A DNA stretch of 64,000 bases from Streptomyces lydicus (GTDB taxonomy: Bacteria > Actinomycetota > Actinomycetes > Streptomycetales > Streptomycetaceae): positions 8,060,001 to 8,124,000 of the forward strand of contig NZ_CP017157.1 in the NCBI RefSeq assembly GCF_001729485.1. The letters run 5' to 3'. The notes under the pieces were generated by a model. The model ran no database searches, was not told the DNA's origin, and saw nothing but the letters and a program-made list of their open reading frames with translations. Made by a program: the position numbers and the translations under genes. Below are positions 1 to 7,686 of this stretch, piece by piece (position 1 is the stretch's first letter; the number at the start of each line of letters is the position of its first letter).

Positions 1-120
1 GTGCGGTGCGAGGCGGTTCTGGTGGGGCTGAGCTGCGGCATCTGTGTGGTCGGTGCGTTCTCTGTGCGGTGCGGGGCACGGCGCCTCGGCGGCTGCCGTG
101 CGGTGGGTGTCTTCGCGAGG

Positions 121-957
121 TCAGGCGCGGCGGATGACGATGTCGCCGAGGGCCGTACGGGCCCGCACCTCGACGGTCTCGTCGGACGCGTCGGGGCCTT
201 CGGCGGCTCCGAGTTCGTTGCGCACACCGCCGAGGCGGGTGTTCACGTCGAGCCAGGCGGCGGTGGACCGACGGATGCCGACCTCGATGTCACCGGCGGC
301 CGCCTCCAGCACGACCTGGCCGCGGGCGACCTCGCCGACCCGGAGGGCGCCGTTGGCGGACCGGGCGTCGACTCCGGCGTGGGCGACGCCGACAGAGATC
401 AGGCCGTTGGCGGATTTGGCCCGCAGGTCGCCGTGCACCTCGCCGATCACGCTCTCGCCGTTGCCGTTCTTGACCGCCGCGGTGCCCGCGATCTCGCCGA
501 TGTCGATCCGGCCCATGCCCGCGACCTCGGCGTCCCCGGTGATGCGGTCCACGCTGATGCCGCCGTGGTCGGTCCGTACGTTCGCCGTCGCGGCCTCCTC
601 GACCTGGATGGTGCCGACGGAGGTCTTGATGCGGCAGTTCCCGAGGCGGCCTTCGCAGACGATGTCGGCCACGGGTGTGGTGACCTGGACATCGGAGCCG
701 GCCGGCAGCTCGATGCTCACGTCGATCGAGCCGTTCCTGCCGAACAGGGAACGCTTCTTGGGGCCCTTGACCACCAACTGGCCGTTGGACAGCGAGACCT
801 TGGTCTGCTGCGCGACCCGCACATCGGCGTCCTCCGCGGCGTTGCTCGGCACCACCTCGACGACGGTGTCCGTGCGCTTGCTCGCGCTGATCCGGGCGGA
901 GCCGACGTCGAATTCGAGGGTGACGGAGATGGGTTCCGGAGTGTCGTATCCAGGCAT
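121..957 (-). CDS. DUF4097-family beta-repeat protein
   Basis: A 278-aa protein made almost entirely of short alternating beta-strand segments (I/V-G-G-I/V-x-V patterns, for example around SVGTIQVEEA and ANGLISVGVAHA), typical of the DUF4097 putative adhesin/beta-helix fold. There is no signal peptide or membrane segment, so it is probably cytoplasmic. The ATG at 957 is preceded by AAAGGACGG at a good distance. It lies downstream of and in the same direction as the RHH/HicB-like gene at 1106-1642, an arrangement that I recall as common in streptomycetes; the two are probably co-transcribed. The molecular function is unknown. Confidence 0.8.
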   Translation of the reverse strand: MPGYDTPEPISVTLEFDVGSARISASKRTDTVVEVVPSNAAEDADVRVAQQTKVSLSNGQLVVKGPKKRSLFGRNGSIDVSIELPAGSDVQVTTPVADIVCEGRLGNCRIKTSVGTIQVEEAATANVRTDHGGISVDRITGDAEVAGMGRIDIGEIAGTAAVKNGNGESVIGEVHGDLRAKSANGLISVGVAHAGVDARSANGALRVGEVARGQVVLEAAAGDIEVGIRRSTAAWLDVNTRLGGVRNELGAAEGPDASDETVEVRARTALGDIVIRRA

Positions 958-1011
958 GGCTGTGCCGTCCTTTTGACTGTGGTCTGCGTTTCCGCTGGTG
1001 AAGCGGGTGTG

Positions 1012-1100
1012 GGTGGGGTGGGCACGGTAGGTGTGGTGGGCGCGGTAGGTGGGGTGGGCACGGTAGGTGTGGTGGGCGCGGTAGGTGGGGTGGGTGCGGT
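1012..1100. repeat. 36-bp tandem repeat, about 2.4 copies
   Basis: A G/T-rich unit of 36 bp (GGTGGGGTGGGCACGGTAGG followed by TGTGGTGGGCGCGGTA) is repeated exactly at 1012-1047 and 1048-1083, with a partial third copy to about 1100. It fills the gap between the RHH/HicB-like gene and the DUF4097 gene, so it would lie in the mRNA linking them. It could be replication slippage or an mRNA spacer; no function can be read from it. Confidence 0.85.
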
Positions 1101-1105
1101 CGGGT

Positions 1106-1642
1106 CTAGCGGACCCAGCCCGTGAAGCCCTGCTGGCCTCGGGGGCGGTTGGGGGCTGACGGCCGGCTGAGGCGCTCGCCCGGTTCCAGGGCGGTGGCCA
1201 CGGCCCGCACGAGCCAGGCGTTCACCGAGAGGCCCTCCCGCCCCGCGGCGTCCTCGACCCGGGCCTTGAGGTGGGCCGGGAGACGGAAGTTGATCCGCGC
1301 CGTGCCGCCCTCCTCCGCCTCCGCGGGCACCGGCGCCGGGTGCGCCGCCGCACCGGTGGCGCTCCCCAGTTCCTCGACCGTTTCGTACGGCTCCGCGCTC
1401 GGCGGCATGCTCACCACGAACTCGGGGTCGAGCCCGCGCAGCCGTACATCGACCGAGCCCGGCGCCAGGTCACGGGTGACCTCTCCCATGGCGGCGGAGA
1501 GCGCGTTGAGCAGGGTGAGCCGGGCGGCCGACTCAAGGGGTGTGGTGAGGCGTTCGGCCAGCGCTCGGGCTTCGTCCCCGCCAGCATCGGCGGCGACCGC
1601 AAGCTCGTGCCGGAGATTGTCGACGTACGGCGTGAGGTCCAT
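1106..1642 (-). CDS. HicB-family/ribbon-helix-helix regulator (antitoxin-like)
   Basis: A 178-aa protein. Residues from about 125 on (INFRLPAHLKARVEDAAG, then GLSVNAWLVRAVATALE) form a ribbon-helix-helix DNA-binding domain of the kind found in HicB/Arc proteins. The N-terminal half is helical, with one V/L/A-rich segment. I chose the ATG at 1642 over an upstream ATG at 1681 because the family normally begins MDLTPYVD. No HicA-like toxin ORF is adjacent; the partner in the operon is instead the DUF4097 protein. It is therefore better viewed as a DNA-binding regulator than as half of a toxin-antitoxin pair. It probably binds its own promoter (see 1640-1672). Confidence 0.78.
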   Translation of the reverse strand: MDLTPYVDNLRHELAVAADAGGDEARALAERLTTPLESAARLTLLNALSAAMGEVTRDLAPGSVDVRLRGLDPEFVVSMPPSAEPYETVEELGSATGAAAHPAPVPAEAEEGGTARINFRLPAHLKARVEDAAGREGLSVNAWLVRAVATALEPGERLSRPSAPNRPRGQQGFTGWVR

Positions 1643-1672
1643 GACGCCATGATGGCACCACAATGACGCCAT
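1640..1672 (-). promoter_or_regulatory. Candidate autoregulatory operator and leaderless start
   Basis: ATGACGCCAT occurs at 1641-1650 and again at 1663-1672, 22 bp apart (two helical turns), with a degenerate inverted copy (GATGGCACCA) between them. On the minus strand TTGCGA is followed after 17 bp by CATCAT, whose end lies 6 nt before the ATG. There is no Shine-Dalgarno sequence, so the transcript may begin at the start codon. RHH proteins typically bind short repeated sites at their own promoters. Binding and the start site are inferred. Confidence 0.45.
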
Positions 1673-1907
1673 CGCAAGCATCTTCGGCGCGCGAGCGACG
1701 CCCCCATGGCGACAGGGCGAGAAAGGCGCAGGTCAGAGGCGGCGCCATGGTGACGGGTTACGGCGCACAGACATGGCGCCACTGCGGCGCCACAGGCGGT
1801 GCCACCCGGTTCGGGCAGCGCCGCGGCGGGCAGGAGTCGGCCCCAGGAACAGCTCCCCCGCCCCTGGTTCAGGGTGTTTCAATGACCACCGACCTACAGG
1901 GGGAACA

Positions 1908-2912
1908 ATGCACGTAGACGTAGACACAGCCGTGGACAGAGATGTTGACCTCGGCCGCGGACTCGTCCTGGGCCCGGGAGGAATCATCGGGACCGCCTGG
2001 ACGGCCGGGTTGGCCCACGGGCTGCGCCACGAGGGCGTGGACCTGGGCGAGGCCGAACTGACCGTGGGCACCTCGGCCGGCGCGATCGTCGCCGCCGCGC
2101 TCAGCAGCGGCCAGGACCTCGAACGGTTCGCGGCTCCCGCCCCTGTCGCGGGCCCCCGGCCGCGGACGGACGCGCGGCTCATGGGCGAGGTGTTCGCCGT
2201 GCTCGGCAACCCCGGCCTGGAACCCGCCGAGGCCAGGCGCCGGGTGGGACGGATCGCGCTCGACCACGCCGATCCCGAGGCGGAACAGGCGCTGCTCGCC
2301 GTGCGGCGGGCCCTGATCGGCACCGACACCTGGCCGGACCGTCGGCTCCTGATCACCGCGGTGGACGCCGCCACCGGTGAACCGGTGGTCTGGGACCGCT
2401 CCAGCGGTGTGCCACTGACGCAGGCGGTGGCGGCGAGCAGCGCGTTCCCCGGGGCGGCGCCCCCGGTCACCGTCCAGGGCCGCCGGTACATGGACGGGGC
2501 GCTGCGGTCGGGCACCAATGCCGACCTCGCCCGGGGATGCCGCGCCCTCCTCGTCGTCGACCCGATGGCGCACCTGCACCCCCAGGAGCCGCGCGACACG
2601 GAACCGCTCGGCACGGAGCCCCGCGGCACGGATCCCCGCGGCACAGAGCAGGTCGGCGCCGAGCCGGTCGGCGCCGAGCCGGTCGGCGCCGAGCCGGTCG
2701 GCGCCGAACTCCCGGTCGCGGGAACGGACTCCGTGGTGACCGTCGTCCCGGACCCGGCCTCGGTGCGCGCTTTCGGCGCCGACCTCAATGACCCTGCGGC
2801 CCGGGAACCGGCCTTCCGCGCGGGCCTCCACCAAGCCGCCGCTGTCGTCGCGCAGTTGCGTCCCTGGGCGGCGGCGAAGTCCGGTGCGGCGCCGCGTCCG
2901 ACGCGCCCCTGA
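1908..2912 (+). CDS. Patatin-like phospholipase family protein
   Basis: A 334-aa protein with the patatin hallmarks: an oxyanion-loop GPGGIIGTAW near residue 18, the nucleophile elbow GTSAGA (Ser about residue 52), and a DGALRSG catalytic-aspartate motif about residue 195. It should hydrolyse acyl esters of lipids by a Ser-Asp dyad. There is no signal peptide, so it is probably cytoplasmic. The start is ATG 1908, preceded by AGGGGGAA. Residues about 229-268 are a 5-residue repeat array (see 2592-2711) inserted late in the domain. It is convergent with the LLM oxidoreductase at 3009-3893. Confidence 0.85.
   Translation: MHVDVDTAVDRDVDLGRGLVLGPGGIIGTAWTAGLAHGLRHEGVDLGEAELTVGTSAGAIVAAALSSGQDLERFAAPAPVAGPRPRTDARLMGEVFAVLGNPGLEPAEARRRVGRIALDHADPEAEQALLAVRRALIGTDTWPDRRLLITAVDAATGEPVVWDRSSGVPLTQAVAASSAFPGAAPPVTVQGRRYMDGALRSGTNADLARGCRALLVVDPMAHLHPQEPRDTEPLGTEPRGTDPRGTEQVGAEPVGAEPVGAEPVGAELPVAGTDSVVTVVPDPASVRAFGADLNDPAAREPAFRAGLHQAAAVVAQLRPWAAAKSGAAPRPTRP
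2592..2711 (+). repeat. Eight in-frame 15-bp repeats inside the patatin gene
   Basis: Eight consecutive 15-bp units; the last four are GTCGGCGCCGAGCCG or close variants, the first four diverged (for example CTCGGCACGGAGCCC). They encode pentapeptides of the type VGAEP and LGTEP. The unit length keeps the frame, so copy number can change without breaking the protein. This is a probable strain-variable surface loop. Confidence 0.85.
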
Positions 2913-2933
2913 CCGCGCGGCGTTCGGTACGCC

Positions 2934-3012
2934 GTCCGACGGGGGAGCGGCTCCGCGGCTACGTCCGACGGGGGAGCGGCTCCGCGGCTACCTCCGACGG
3001 GGGAGCGGCTAC
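2934..3012. repeat. 29-bp tandem repeat between convergent genes
   Basis: The unit GTCCGACGGGGGAGCGGCTC plus CGCGGCTAC is present exactly at 2934-2962 and 2963-2991, with a shortened copy to 3012 that overlaps the LLM gene stop codon. Each unit carries a GGAGC/GCTCC inverted repeat. The array sits between convergent stops, so it could act as a bidirectional transcription stop; that is inference. Confidence 0.8.
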
Positions 3013-3893
3013 GTCCGGCTGGGGAGCAGCTCCCCGGCCAGCGCGCGCCACTCGTCCAGGGGGAAGGCGTGGAGCTGGTCGGTGACGACCTGGACCGCCA
3101 CGTGGTCGGCGCCCGCGGCGAGGTGGTCGGCGATCCGGGCGGCGGCCCGTTCGCCGACCCGCTCCGGGGTGCCCCAGGTGAAGAGCGCGTCGATGAGGCG
3201 GTCGCTGCCGCGCTCCGCCAGGTCGTCCGCGCCGAAGCCGCACCGCAGCCAGCTGTTGGCGTAGTTCGGCTGCGCCAGATAGGGCGCGAGGGCCGCGCGG
3301 GCCCGCGCCCGGGCCTCGGACGGGCTCGCCGCGCGCACCACCGACACCGAGGGCGCCAGCAGCGGGCCGTCCCCGAGCAGCGTGCGGGCGGCGGCGGTGT
3401 GGGCCGGGACCGTGAGGTGGGGGTGGACGCCGGCGCAGCGCGCGGCGGCGAGCCGGGTCATGTGCGGCCCATGGGCGCCGAGGAACCGAACGCCTCTCGG
3501 CAGCACGGGAGTTGATCCGTCCAGGGCGTCGAGATAGCCGCGTAACGCCGTATAGGGCCGCTGGTAGCGCTGCTCGAACTGCGGGTGGCTCACGCCGAGG
3601 CCGAGGAGCAGGCGCTCGCGGTGGTCCGCGGGCAGGGCGTGGTACGTCGCGGCGAGTTCGGTCGCGGGCTGGTGCCAGATCGACACACATGCCGGTGCCA
3701 CGACCGTGCGGCCGGTCGCCGCCAGCAGCTCGGCCGTCGTGACGAGGTCACCGCGGGGATTGAGCCCGGGACTGCCGCCGAGCCACAGCGTCCCGTACCC
3801 CAACTCCTCCAGTTCGGCGGCGGCTTCCCTCGCCCGGCCACGGTCGCCGTGCGCGAAGGCCCGGCTCCAGATACCTATGCGTCCCAGGTCCAT
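3009..3893 (-). CDS. LLM class F420-dependent oxidoreductase
   Basis: A 294-aa protein of the bacterial luciferase-like (LLM) superfamily, resembling the group of actinobacterial F420-dependent oxidoreductases of this length. It begins LGRIGIWSRAF, followed by the helical ELEELGYGTLWLGGSPG segment, has ERLLLGLGVSHP at about 92, and ends with a (beta/alpha)8-like region including GADHVAVQVV. The substrate cannot be told from the sequence. It is monocistronic, facing the patatin gene, and unrelated neighbours flank it. The stop codon lies inside a tandem repeat. Confidence 0.82.
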   Translation of the reverse strand: MDLGRIGIWSRAFAHGDRGRAREAAAELEELGYGTLWLGGSPGLNPRGDLVTTAELLAATGRTVVAPACVSIWHQPATELAATYHALPADHRERLLLGLGVSHPQFEQRYQRPYTALRGYLDALDGSTPVLPRGVRFLGAHGPHMTRLAAARCAGVHPHLTVPAHTAAARTLLGDGPLLAPSVSVVRAASPSEARARARAALAPYLAQPNYANSWLRCGFGADDLAERGSDRLIDALFTWGTPERVGERAAARIADHLAAGADHVAVQVVTDQLHAFPLDEWRALAGELLPSRT

Positions 3894-4026
3894 GGCCTCT
3901 GTGTACCGCCGGGTGTCCGCCCTCGGGCCCGTGCGCGACCCGGTGGCCGGAATGGCGCGCGCATCCGCCCGAGACGCCGCTCTTGACCGGCGGGCGGGGC
4001 ACGGCCCCCGGTCCGTCGCCTCCGGC

Positions 4027-4560
4027 CTACGCGATCATGGCGAGTTCGGGGTCCTCCCGGAGCTTGGCGAGGGCGCGTGAGACGGCGCTCTTGACCGTGC
4101 CGATCGAGACCTCCATGACCTCGGCGGTCTGGGCCTCGCTGAGGTCCTCGTAGTACCTGAGGACGACCATCGCCCGCTGGCGGGCGGGCAGCCGCAGCAC
4201 CGCGCGCCACATCGCGTCCCGCAGTCCCGCCAGCTCGGCCGGGTCGGGCGCGGGCAGTGGGTCAGGCTCGGGGAGCTCGTCGACGGCGAACTCCTCGACC
4301 TTGCGCTTGCGCCACTGGGAGGTGCGGGTGTTGATCAGCGCGCGGCGGACGTAGCCGTCCAGGGCGCGGTGGTCCTCGATGCGTTCCCAGGCCACGAAGG
4401 TCTTGGTCAGCGCCGTCTGCAGGAGGTCCTCGGCGTCGTTGGGGTTGGCGGACAGCGACCGCGCCGCGCGCAGCAGAACCGGTCCCCGGGCCCGTACGTA
4501 GGAGGAGAACGAGGGGAACACGGCGGCGCTCGAAGCGCCTGTACACACTGGCGTGGTCAT
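4027..4560 (-). CDS. SigE-family ECF RNA polymerase sigma factor
   Basis: A 177-aa ECF sigma factor with sigma2 (LLRAARSLSANPNDAEDLLQ, then TALTKTFVAWERI) and sigma4 (LPARQRAMVVLRYYEDLS, then the helix-turn-helix VSIGTVKSAVSRALAKLRED). The sequence is typical of the actinobacterial group called the SigE family in annotation. The ATG at 4560 is preceded by GTGGAGGCC; the longer frame to 4605 adds an unlikely N-terminus. No anti-sigma factor is adjacent, which suggests regulation by other means or a distant partner. Confidence 0.88.
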   Translation of the reverse strand: MTTPVCTGASSAAVFPSFSSYVRARGPVLLRAARSLSANPNDAEDLLQTALTKTFVAWERIEDHRALDGYVRRALINTRTSQWRKRKVEEFAVDELPEPDPLPAPDPAELAGLRDAMWRAVLRLPARQRAMVVLRYYEDLSEAQTAEVMEVSIGTVKSAVSRALAKLREDPELAMIA

Positions 4561-4649
4561 GGCCTCCACGCTAGAAGCGAGGGTGGGTAGCAGGGATCGG
4601 CCCAAGGTGCCGAAGCGCCCTCCCCCTCAAGTTGTACGGCTGGGGCAGG

Positions 4650-4678
4650 CCCCACCTCCTTTGGGGGGAGGGGTGGGG
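4650..4678 (-). terminator. Candidate terminator of the thiolase operon
   Basis: CCCCACCTCC pairs with GGAGGGGTGGGG across a short loop, with a two-base bulge. It lies about 60 bp beyond the thiolase stop codon in the direction of transcription and before the ECF gene. No T-run follows, as is usual in streptomycetes. Confidence 0.45.
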
Positions 4679-4733
4679 CGGAGGGTCCCTTAGGGCGGGC
4701 GGACGCACCCCCGCGGACGACACCCCGTCGCCC

Positions 4734-5900
4734 TCAGTCGTCCGTCCCCAGCACCAGCCCCGACGTCGGTACTCCCGTGCCCGCCGTGACCAGCACCCGG
4801 GCCGCGCCGGGCACCTGGTTCACGGACGTGCCGCGCAGCTGGCGGACGGCCTCGGCGATGCCGTTCATGCCGTGCAGGTACGCCTCGCCGAGCTGGCCGC
4901 CGTGGGTGTTGAGCGGGAGGGCGTCCGCGGCCACGAAGTCGGCGGCCTCACCGGGCGCGCAGAAGCCGAACTCCTCCAGCTGCATCAGCACGAAGGGCGT
5001 GAAGTGGTCGTAGAGGATGGCCACATCGATGTCGGCGGGGGTGAGAGCGGCGGTGCGCCAGAGCTGGCGGGCGACCACGTTCATCTCGGGCAGGCCGGTC
5101 AGCTCGTCGCGGTAGAAGCTGGTCATCTGCTCCTGGGCGCGGCCGGCCCCCTGCGCGGCGGCGACCACGAGCGCCGGTGGCTGGCGCAGGTCGCGGGCGC
5201 GCTCCGGCGAGGTGACCACGAGCGCCTGTCCGCCGTCGGTCTCCTGGCAGCAGTCGAGCAGGCGCAGCGGCTCGACGATCCACCGGGAGGCCGCGTGGTC
5301 GGCGAGGGTGATCGGCCGGCCGTGGAAATACGCGGCCGGGTTGCGGGCGGCGTGCCGGCGACCGGTGACCGCGACGGGCCCGAAGGCGTCCGGGGTCAGC
5401 CCGTAGGTGTGGAGGTAGCGCTGAGCGGCCATGGCGACCCAGGACGCGGGGGTGAGCAGGCCGAAGGGGAGCACCCAGCCGAGCGCCGCGCCCTCGGCGG
5501 ACGGCTCGCGCTGCTGGACGCCGGAGCCGAAGCGGCGGCCGGAGCGCTCGTTGAAGGCGCGGTAGCAGACGACCACGTCCGCGAGGCCGGTGGCGACGGC
5601 GAGGGCGGCCTGCTGGACGGTGGCGCAGGCCGCGCCGCCCCCGTAGTGGACCCGGGAGAAGAAGGACAGTTCACCGATCCCCGCGGCCTGCGCGAGGGTG
5701 ATCTCGGGGGTGGTGTCCATGGTGAAGGTGACCAGGCCGTCGACGTCGGACGGGGTCAGTCCGGCGTCGTCGAGCGCGTGGTGCACGGCCTCGACGGCGA
5801 GCTTGAGTTCGCTGCGTCCGGAGTCCTTGGAGAACTCGGTCGCGCCGATGCCTGCGAGGGCGGCCCGGCCGGAGAGGGTGTCGCGGCGGTGCAGGCTCAT
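4734..5900 (-). CDS. SCP-x-type thiolase/lipid-transfer protein (Ltp2-like aldolase)
   Basis: A 388-aa thiolase-superfamily protein. It has the N-terminal fold AALAGIGATEFSKDSGRS, the mid-region VHYGGGAACATVQQAALAV where classic thiolases carry the nucleophile, and a C-terminal GGQLGEAYLHGMNG motif. Length and gene order match Ltp2, the aldolase of the mycobacterial igr operon that cleaves C22 steroid-CoA intermediates with a DUF35 partner. The start overlaps the upstream MaoC stop by ATGA, so translation is coupled. The alternative is a generic nonspecific lipid-transfer thiolase; steroid specificity is inferred only from context. Confidence 0.82.
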   Translation of the reverse strand: MSLHRRDTLSGRAALAGIGATEFSKDSGRSELKLAVEAVHHALDDAGLTPSDVDGLVTFTMDTTPEITLAQAAGIGELSFFSRVHYGGGAACATVQQAALAVATGLADVVVCYRAFNERSGRRFGSGVQQREPSAEGAALGWVLPFGLLTPASWVAMAAQRYLHTYGLTPDAFGPVAVTGRRHAARNPAAYFHGRPITLADHAASRWIVEPLRLLDCCQETDGGQALVVTSPERARDLRQPPALVVAAAQGAGRAQEQMTSFYRDELTGLPEMNVVARQLWRTAALTPADIDVAILYDHFTPFVLMQLEEFGFCAPGEAADFVAADALPLNTHGGQLGEAYLHGMNGIAEAVRQLRGTSVNQVPGAARVLVTAGTGVPTSGLVLGTDD

Positions 5901-6364
5901 GGCGCGTCCTCCGGGAGGTTCAGGGTGGCGGTGCCGGTGACGTGGTTGCCGAGTCCGTTGGCCCCCACGATCCGCACCGTCGCCGTACCGCCGGTCACCT
6001 CGGTGACGGTGCCCCGCAACGTCATGGTGTCCCCCGGGTAGTTGGGTGCGCCGAGGCGGATGGCGAGGGTGCGCAGGGTGCAGCGCGGCCCGAAGTGATC
6101 GGTGAGGTAGCGGCCCACCAGCCCGTTGGTGGTGAGGATGTTCATGAAGAGGTCCGGGGAGCCCTTCTCCCTGGCCGCCTCGGCGTCGTGGTGCACGTCC
6201 TGGTAGTCGCGGGAGGCGACGGCGCCGGCGACGATCAGGGTGCGGGTGAGGGGGATCTCCAGCGGCGGCAGCTCGTCACCGGCCGCCACAACCGGCCCCT
6301 CCGCACCCGCTCCCGCCACACCCGGCCCCTTCCCACCCGGCCCCGTCCCGCCTGATCCCTGCAT
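5897..6364 (-). CDS. MaoC-like hydratase (ChsH1-like)
   Basis: A 155-aa single hot-dog domain. The catalytic-type segment SRDYQDVHHDAEAA (Asp/His of the R-hydratase motif) is near residue 54, and SPDLFMNILTTNGLVGRYL follows. Such proteins hydrate 2-enoyl-CoA esters; ChsH1 works as a heterodimer with ChsH2. The first 28 residues are Gly/Pro-rich low-complexity sequence. ATG 6364 is supported by GGAGGG six bases upstream. It is the middle gene of the operon and overlaps the thiolase start by 4 nt. Confidence 0.82.
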   Translation of the reverse strand: MQGSGGTGPGGKGPGVAGAGAEGPVVAAGDELPPLEIPLTRTLIVAGAVASRDYQDVHHDAEAAREKGSPDLFMNILTTNGLVGRYLTDHFGPRCTLRTLAIRLGAPNYPGDTMTLRGTVTEVTGGTATVRIVGANGLGNHVTGTATLNLPEDAP

Positions 6365-6434
6365 CCCCGGCCCTCCTTGCGTGTCCGTCGGCCGTCAGGC
6401 CCGCCTGCGTCTCCCTCCGGGCGGCCCGGCCACC

Positions 6435-7457
6435 TCAGACCGCACCGTCCCCGACCGCACCGTCCCCGACCGCACGGAACACCGGCAGCTCCAACTCCGC
6501 GTCGACACGCAGGAACACGAGCCGCACGGCCATCCCGATCCGCACCTCGTCGTACGGCACGCCGATGACGTTGCTGACCATCCGCACCCCCTCGGCCAGC
6601 TCGATCAGCCCGACCGCGTACGGCGGGTCGAAGGCCGGGAACGGCGGGTGGTGCATCACCACGTACGAGTGAACCGTCCCGGTGCCGCGCGCCTCGACGG
6701 CGGTCCACTCGGGCGAGCCGCACGCGTGGCAGCCGGGCAGCCAGGGGAAGCGCGGCGTCCCGCAGCCGTCGCACCGCTGGATCAGCAGCCGGTGCTGCGC
6801 TACGCCTTCCCAGAACCCGGCGTTGTCCCGGTTGATCACCGGCCGCGGGCGCCGGGCCCTCGGCCCGGGCCGCGCCGGGGCGTACTTGAGGATCCGGAAG
6901 CGATGGGTGCCCGCGGGTTCGCCGTCCGCCCGGACGTCCATCCGGGTCGTCACGAAGTGCCCGGTCCCCAGCTTGGTGGTCTTGCGCTCCGAGACCGACT
7001 CGATCACCGCGTCGAAGGTGATCCGCTCACCGGGGCGCAGCGGCCGCAGGTACTCCTGCTCGCAGTCGGTCGCGACGACCGAGGTGAACCCGGCGCCGTC
7101 GAGCAGCCCGAACAGCTCCTCGTACGCCGCCGAGCGGTCCGTGTGGCCCGACAGCCCGCCCATCGTCCAGACCTGGAGCATGGTCGGCGGCGCGATCGCG
7201 TCGGGCCCGGCGTACGCGGGGCAGGCATCGCCCATCGCCTCGCACCAGTGCCTGATCATCGCCGCGTTGACCGGGTCCTTGCCGACGCCGGCGGTGGCGG
7301 CGGGCCGGCCCTCGTACGCCTTCAGGCGGGCGGTGAGGTCGGACGGCGGGGCCTCGTCGGCGGGACGGACCGGAACCTTCCGACGGCCCGGATCGTTCGA
7401 GGCGGTCACCCTCGCCTCCGGACGGGCCGGATCGTTCGAGACGCTCAACCTCGTCAC
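6435..7457 (-). CDS. MaoC N-terminal/DUF35 OB-fold fusion protein (ChsH2-like)
   Basis: A 340-aa two-domain protein. Residues about 35-185 form a MaoC-like hot-dog domain (FTSVVATDCEQEYLRPLRPG). Residues about 210-330 form a DUF35 domain with a rubredoxin-like zinc ribbon (CDGCGTPRFPWLPGCHACGS) followed by an OB fold. ChsH2 of the mycobacterial igr operon has exactly this architecture, and its DUF35 domain supports Ltp2. The annotated GTG at 7457 lacks a well-spaced Shine-Dalgarno site, and the first 25 residues contain a short repeat (SNDP), so the true start may be internal. It is the first gene of the three-gene operon. Confidence 0.8.
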   Translation of the reverse strand: MTRLSVSNDPARPEARVTASNDPGRRKVPVRPADEAPPSDLTARLKAYEGRPAATAGVGKDPVNAAMIRHWCEAMGDACPAYAGPDAIAPPTMLQVWTMGGLSGHTDRSAAYEELFGLLDGAGFTSVVATDCEQEYLRPLRPGERITFDAVIESVSERKTTKLGTGHFVTTRMDVRADGEPAGTHRFRILKYAPARPGPRARRPRPVINRDNAGFWEGVAQHRLLIQRCDGCGTPRFPWLPGCHACGSPEWTAVEARGTGTVHSYVVMHHPPFPAFDPPYAVGLIELAEGVRMVSNVIGVPYDEVRIGMAVRLVFLRVDAELELPVFRAVGDGAVGDGAV

Positions 7458-7534
7458 CCCTCGGTGAAGACAACAGCCTTACGGACGAGCCAAGTTCGAT
7501 GCGCGGCGACATCACGACCACGCGCGCACACGAA

Positions 7535-7571
7535 CGAGCGGGTTTCTGACTGTCCGTCAGAAACCCGCTCG
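7535..7571. promoter_or_regulatory. Perfect 16-bp inverted repeat (operator or terminator)
   Basis: CGAGCGGGTTTCTGAC at 7535-7550 is exactly complementary to 7556-7571, with the 5-nt loop TGTCC. It lies 78 bp upstream of the ChsH2-like gene and about 115 bp downstream of the secreted-protein gene 7687-7995, both on the minus strand. The core TTTCTGAC-N5-GTCAGAAA looks like a TetR-family operator; the long stem would also make a good terminator. No T-run is present on either strand. I cannot separate the two roles, and it may serve both. Confidence 0.6.
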
Positions 7572-7686
7572 CTGTCAAGGCCGGTGCTGTGAACCCCGGA
7601 GCAGCCCCACTGCTCCCGGCACCGGCCTCGTCACCTCACCCCACCGGCCGGCCGCCACTCCCCATGGCGGCGGGCCGGGACCCGGG

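Noticed and set aside
1..41. Possible start of a minus-strand gene (ATG at 41-39, MPQLSPTRTASHR)
   Set aside because: Only 13 codons are visible, there is no clear ribosome site, and the sequence matches no family start I know. It may be the first codons of the next operon gene.
1106..1642. Classic HicAB toxin-antitoxin module
   Set aside because: No HicA-like small basic toxin ORF lies on either side; only a DUF4097 gene follows.
3512..4080. Plus-strand frames opposite the LLM oxidoreductase
   Set aside because: Arg/Gly/Ala-rich shadows with no ribosome sites or domain content.
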